This document shows, piece by piece, positions 32,693 to 34,815 of a stretch of 34,815 nt of DNA. Both the position numbers and the translations under genes were made by a program. The notes beneath the pieces were generated by a model, which saw only the letters and a program-made list of their open reading frames with translations, searched no databases and was not told the origin of the DNA. Within the stretch, counting starts at the first letter, position 1. Every line of letters starts with the position of its first letter. The DNA lies in the NCBI GenBank assembly GCA_027016315.1, contig JALWAP010000102.1, positions 1 to 34,815 of the forward strand, given 5' to 3'. Source of the DNA: Anaerolineae bacterium. Its GTDB lineage: Bacteria; Chloroflexota; Anaerolineae; S016-19.

Positions 32693-32901
32693 GACGCGCT
32701 TTCCCTCACAGGGGCACGCAGCCGCGCCTCCATCTGCCGCCTCCGTTCCTCGGCGGCTCGCTTCCCCTCTTCGATCGCCTCTTGCAGGATCGAGCGGGCT
32801 TCGGCTTGCAATTCTGAATCCTCAGGGGCCATCAACGAGCCAACGAAAAGCCCCACAGCCGCCCCCATGGCAAAACCGACCAAAAACTTGAACGTCCCCA
32901 T
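32689..32901 (-). CDS. Small YtxH-like membrane protein
   Basis: 70 residues: a glycine-rich membrane segment (FLVGFAMGAAVGLFVGSLMA) followed by PEDSE and a charged coiled-coil-like tail (LQEAIEEGKRAAEERRRQME), the pattern of YtxH-family proteins. GGAGGT lies 6 bases before the ATG at 32901. The longer frame to 32964 overlaps the promoter. Its stop overlaps the anti-sigma gene stop by 4 bases on the opposite strand. Function unknown; in other bacteria these proteins are linked to stress. Confidence 0.83.
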   Translation of the reverse strand: MGTFKFLVGFAMGAAVGLFVGSLMAPEDSELQAEARSILQEAIEEGKRAAEERRRQMEARLRAPVRESAS

Positions 32902-32935
32902 CAGCGTAACCTCCAAAGAGTGTCTTACTTTGCCA

Positions 32936-32964
32936 ATTATACCAGTCAGGCTTGCCACTGACAA
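32936..32964 (-). promoter_or_regulatory. Promoter of the YtxH-like gene
   Basis: Leftward TTGTCA (32964-32959), 17 bases, TATAAT (32941-32936), 35 bases before the start codon. Confidence 0.82.
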
Positions 32965-33064
32965 GAAACCAAAAGCTGGCCGCCAGGGAAGACCTCAACA
33001 CGGGCCCCTGCAGGTCACCACCCGAAGGGCTGATCAACGCCAAAGTACCCACGGGGGTCACTCT

Positions 33065-33094
33065 TTGACGCCTGTTAAGGACGAATGGTAGAAT
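33065..33094 (+). promoter_or_regulatory. Promoter of efp
   Basis: TTGACG (33065-33070), 18 bases, TAGAAT (33089-33094), 33 bases before the start codon. Confidence 0.8.
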
Positions 33095-33126
33095 GAGAAC
33101 AGAAATCTTTGTTTAGGAGAAGCGAC

Positions 33127-33696
33127 ATGATCGATGTAAACGAACTGAGGAAAGGAGTAACTTTCATCCTGGACGGCAACATCTACCAGGTACTCGACTA
33201 TCATCACCACAAGCCGGGCAGGGGAAACGCAATCATCCGCACGAAACTGAGGAACCTTCGCACGGGAGCTACCATTGACAAAACCTTTATCTCCGGTGAC
33301 CGGGTGCAGGACGTACGGCTCGACCATTCTACGGTACAGTACCTGTACAACGAAGGGGACCTTTACTACTTCATGGACATGGAAACCTTCGAACAACCAG
33401 CTTTGCCGAAGGAAATGCTCGGCGATGCGGTGAAATACCTGACAGAAGGGCTCACTTTGCAGTTGGAAAGCTACGAAGGCGAACCGTTGACCATCGAGTT
33501 GCCCACCACCGTGGATCTTGAAGTGGTTGAGACAGCGCCCGACGTCAGGGGAGATACCGCCCAGGGAGGCGGCAAACCGGCGACGCTATCTACCGGGCTC
33601 GTCGTCACCGTACCATTCTTCATCAACGTCGGCGATGTGATCAGGGTGGACACAAGAACCGGAGAATACGTCACCCGGGTGAAAACGAGCAAATAG
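33127..33696 (+). CDS. efp: Translation elongation factor P
   Basis: 189 residues, three beta-barrel domains; relieves ribosome stalling at polyproline, relevant in a genome full of Pro-rich linkers. The KOW-like N-domain, the middle OB domain (TVQYLYNEGDLYYFMDMETF) and the C-domain (GDTAQGGGKPATLSTG) are complete. The tip loop reads HHKPGRGNA: Arg32 stands where E. coli has the modified Lys34 (KPGKG). The start ATG at 33127 has TTAGGAGA upstream. Followed by a clear terminator at 33721. Confidence 0.95.
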   Translation: MIDVNELRKGVTFILDGNIYQVLDYHHHKPGRGNAIIRTKLRNLRTGATIDKTFISGDRVQDVRLDHSTVQYLYNEGDLYYFMDMETFEQPALPKEMLGDAVKYLTEGLTLQLESYEGEPLTIELPTTVDLEVVETAPDVRGDTAQGGGKPATLSTGLVVTVPFFINVGDVIRVDTRTGEYVTRVKTSK

Positions 33697-33720
33697 GCGG
33701 CGCTTCCCCGCTGGTGATAC

Positions 33721-33746
33721 AGGGTAGGCTCTGAAGAGCCTGCCCT
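33721..33746 (+). terminator. Terminator of efp
   Basis: AGGGTAGGCTC and GAGCCTGCCCT pair over 11 bp with one T-G wobble and a TGAA loop, followed by TTGC. Confidence 0.78.
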
Positions 33747-33782
33747 TTGCTTATCCGCCGAAATCATCCTTTGGAGAATGCC

Positions 33783-34682
33783 ATGCGCCGGAGTTCAGCG
33801 GTAAAATATTTTCCTGTGATCTTTTCCGCTTTCCTGTGGTCTTTCCTCGGACCAACGTACACGGTACTGTTCAAGTTCTACCACCTTCCCCTCATCAGCA
33901 TAATCATCATGCGCTCGGCTGTGGCTGGCGCCATCCTCGCCGTGGCTGGTTCGTGCTGCTACAGGGACTGGTTTTCTGTAAAGCGCCACCACATACCGTT
34001 CTTCCTTTTCTACGGGGTAATTTGCACTGGCACGTTTTTCATCGTGTACCTGAAAGCCGTGCAGGAGATCGGGATAGCATTGGGAGCCGTGCTGCTCTAC
34101 ACCGCTCCCGCCTGGGTGGCGCTCATCTCGTGGAAATTCCTTTCCGAATCCCTGAACACACGCCTCGTGCTGGCGGTAGTGCTATCTTTCGTTGGTGCAG
34201 CGCTCGTATCAGGGGTCTACAAAGCAGGTCACGTGCCGCTGAACTGGTTCGGGATCGCCATGGGACTGGGGTCGGGATTCCTGTACGCTTTGTGGAGCAT
34301 TTCGAACCGAATCGGGGTGAAATTCTACGGTTACTCCTCATGGTCGCTGCAGATGTACGGCTTCCTGATCGGCGCTGTGTTCCTTGGGCTCGTCCAATCG
34401 CCAGGGACATGGTTCGACAAAACTTTGATGCTCCATGCAATGCCCGTACTGCTCTTCCTCGGCGCTGGGCCGGGACTGTTCGCCGCGGTGGCTTACGGGA
34501 TCGGGGTGAAACTCGTGCCGGTAAGCCGGGCGAGCGTCATCGCCACGCTGGAGCCGGTGCTCGCGACTGTCTGGGCTGTCCTGTTCTTCCACGAACGCCT
34601 GGATCTGCTCCAAACCATCGGTGGGGTGTTGATCATCATAAGCGTGATCATCATAACATCTTCGGGTCAGGAGGATTCCTGA
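33783..34682 (+). CDS. EamA/DMT-family transporter
   Basis: 299 residues with about ten membrane segments in two homologous halves, each an EamA domain (first half from VIFSAFLWSFLGPTYTVLFK, second from WFGIAMGLGSGFLYALWSIS). The family exports or exchanges small metabolites; the substrate is unknown. The ATG at 33783 has GGAGAA upstream; a TTG at 33747 lies inside the efp terminator and is rejected. The second-half motif ASVIATLEPVLATVWAVLFFHE is characteristic. Confidence 0.92.
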   Translation: MRRSSAVKYFPVIFSAFLWSFLGPTYTVLFKFYHLPLISIIIMRSAVAGAILAVAGSCCYRDWFSVKRHHIPFFLFYGVICTGTFFIVYLKAVQEIGIALGAVLLYTAPAWVALISWKFLSESLNTRLVLAVVLSFVGAALVSGVYKAGHVPLNWFGIAMGLGSGFLYALWSISNRIGVKFYGYSSWSLQMYGFLIGAVFLGLVQSPGTWFDKTLMLHAMPVLLFLGAGPGLFAAVAYGIGVKLVPVSRASVIATLEPVLATVWAVLFFHERLDLLQTIGGVLIIISVIIITSSGQEDS

Positions 34683-34815
34683 ACGAGCCGCCGCGGTCTA
34701 CCGGACACCCGATCTGAGGATCGAGAAGTTGCTTGCAGGAACCAGACCACGGTCAGGTAGCCTAAAAGCACTACGATGCCCCTTACCATAGACGAACGAA
34801 CCCCGAGAGCGCTCG
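34667..34815 (-). CDS. Possible C-terminal end of a membrane protein gene cut by the window edge
   Basis: An open frame runs leftward from the window edge to a TGA at 34669-34667. It contains a hydrophobic segment (MVRGIVVLLGYLTVVWFLQA) and a basic tail (SGRPRRLVQESS). It would overlap the convergent EamA gene by 16 bases. Only about 48 codons are visible, so coding status is uncertain. No other gene is seen in 34683-34815. Confidence 0.3.
   Translation of the reverse strand, partial: SALGVRSSMVRGIVVLLGYLTVVWFLQATSRSSDRVSGRPRRLVQESS

Overview
The window looks like a piece of a Chloroflexota (Anaerolineae-like) chromosome. The evidence is the long Thr-Pro linkers in secreted and membrane proteins, many lipoprotein and Thr/Pro anchors, a one-piece ssrA, near-consensus TTGACA/TATAAT promoters, and the mix of ligA, hpt, a fused sugar-nucleotide enzyme, a pyrophosphate-type PFK and efp. 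The phylum is inferred from gene style; there is no rRNA in the window.

Left end (1-5990, minus strand): a polyol/sugar operon read leftwards. In order it encodes an IolO-like epimerase, an IolM-like dehydrogenase, a lipoprotein binding protein with two almost identical ligand domains, an ABC permease, and an ABC ATPase cut by the window edge. The two enzymes resemble the Thermotoga-type myo-inositol pathway. A consensus promoter and two perfect palindromes sharing the core GCACACGTGTGC suggest control by a LacI-type repressor encoded elsewhere.

Repeat zone and membrane-protein cluster (5990-9832, plus strand): repeat families of the ACGCAAAGACGC and CATTCTGAG...CTCAGAATG types. One block of about 220 bp occurs twice, and each copy ends in the same promoter (TAGACA-N17-TATAAT/TATACT). 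Each promoter precedes an unrecognised polytopic membrane protein gene, and a third such gene follows the second.

Integron-like cassette array (about 10079-15444, plus strand): five cassettes with attC-like sites and no integrase in the window. The 7-bp core at the start of cassettes 1 and 2 is the exact reverse complement of the core opening their own attC, and the right arms of all five sites are related 17-mers directly before GTT. Cargo: a DUF6602-like possible nuclease, an AlbA/Schlafen-like protein, a small membrane protein, a PIN toxin with its partner, and a HAD-like protein. A consensus promoter and alternative hairpins precede cassette 1. A decayed IS3-type orfA sits in cassette 5. 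Cassettes 1-3 look more A+T-rich than the flanks.

Middle (15460-19545): an unrecognised protein, a secreted alpha/beta hydrolase with two WVG(I/V)YP repeats, an arrestin-fold protein, tRNA-Arg(CCT) and tmRNA with a 20-residue tag.

Right part (19589-34815): the operon ligA, M29-like peptidase, hpt and sugar nucleotidyltransferase/degenerate phosphohexomutase. Then, on the minus strand, a PPi-type phosphofructokinase and a lipoprotein + four-cNMP-domain membrane protein pair sharing a C-terminal domain, beside tRNA-Leu(CAA). Finally an ECF sigma factor with a putative anti-sigma factor, a YtxH-like protein, EF-P with Arg in place of the modified Lys, an EamA transporter, and possibly the end of another gene at the right edge.
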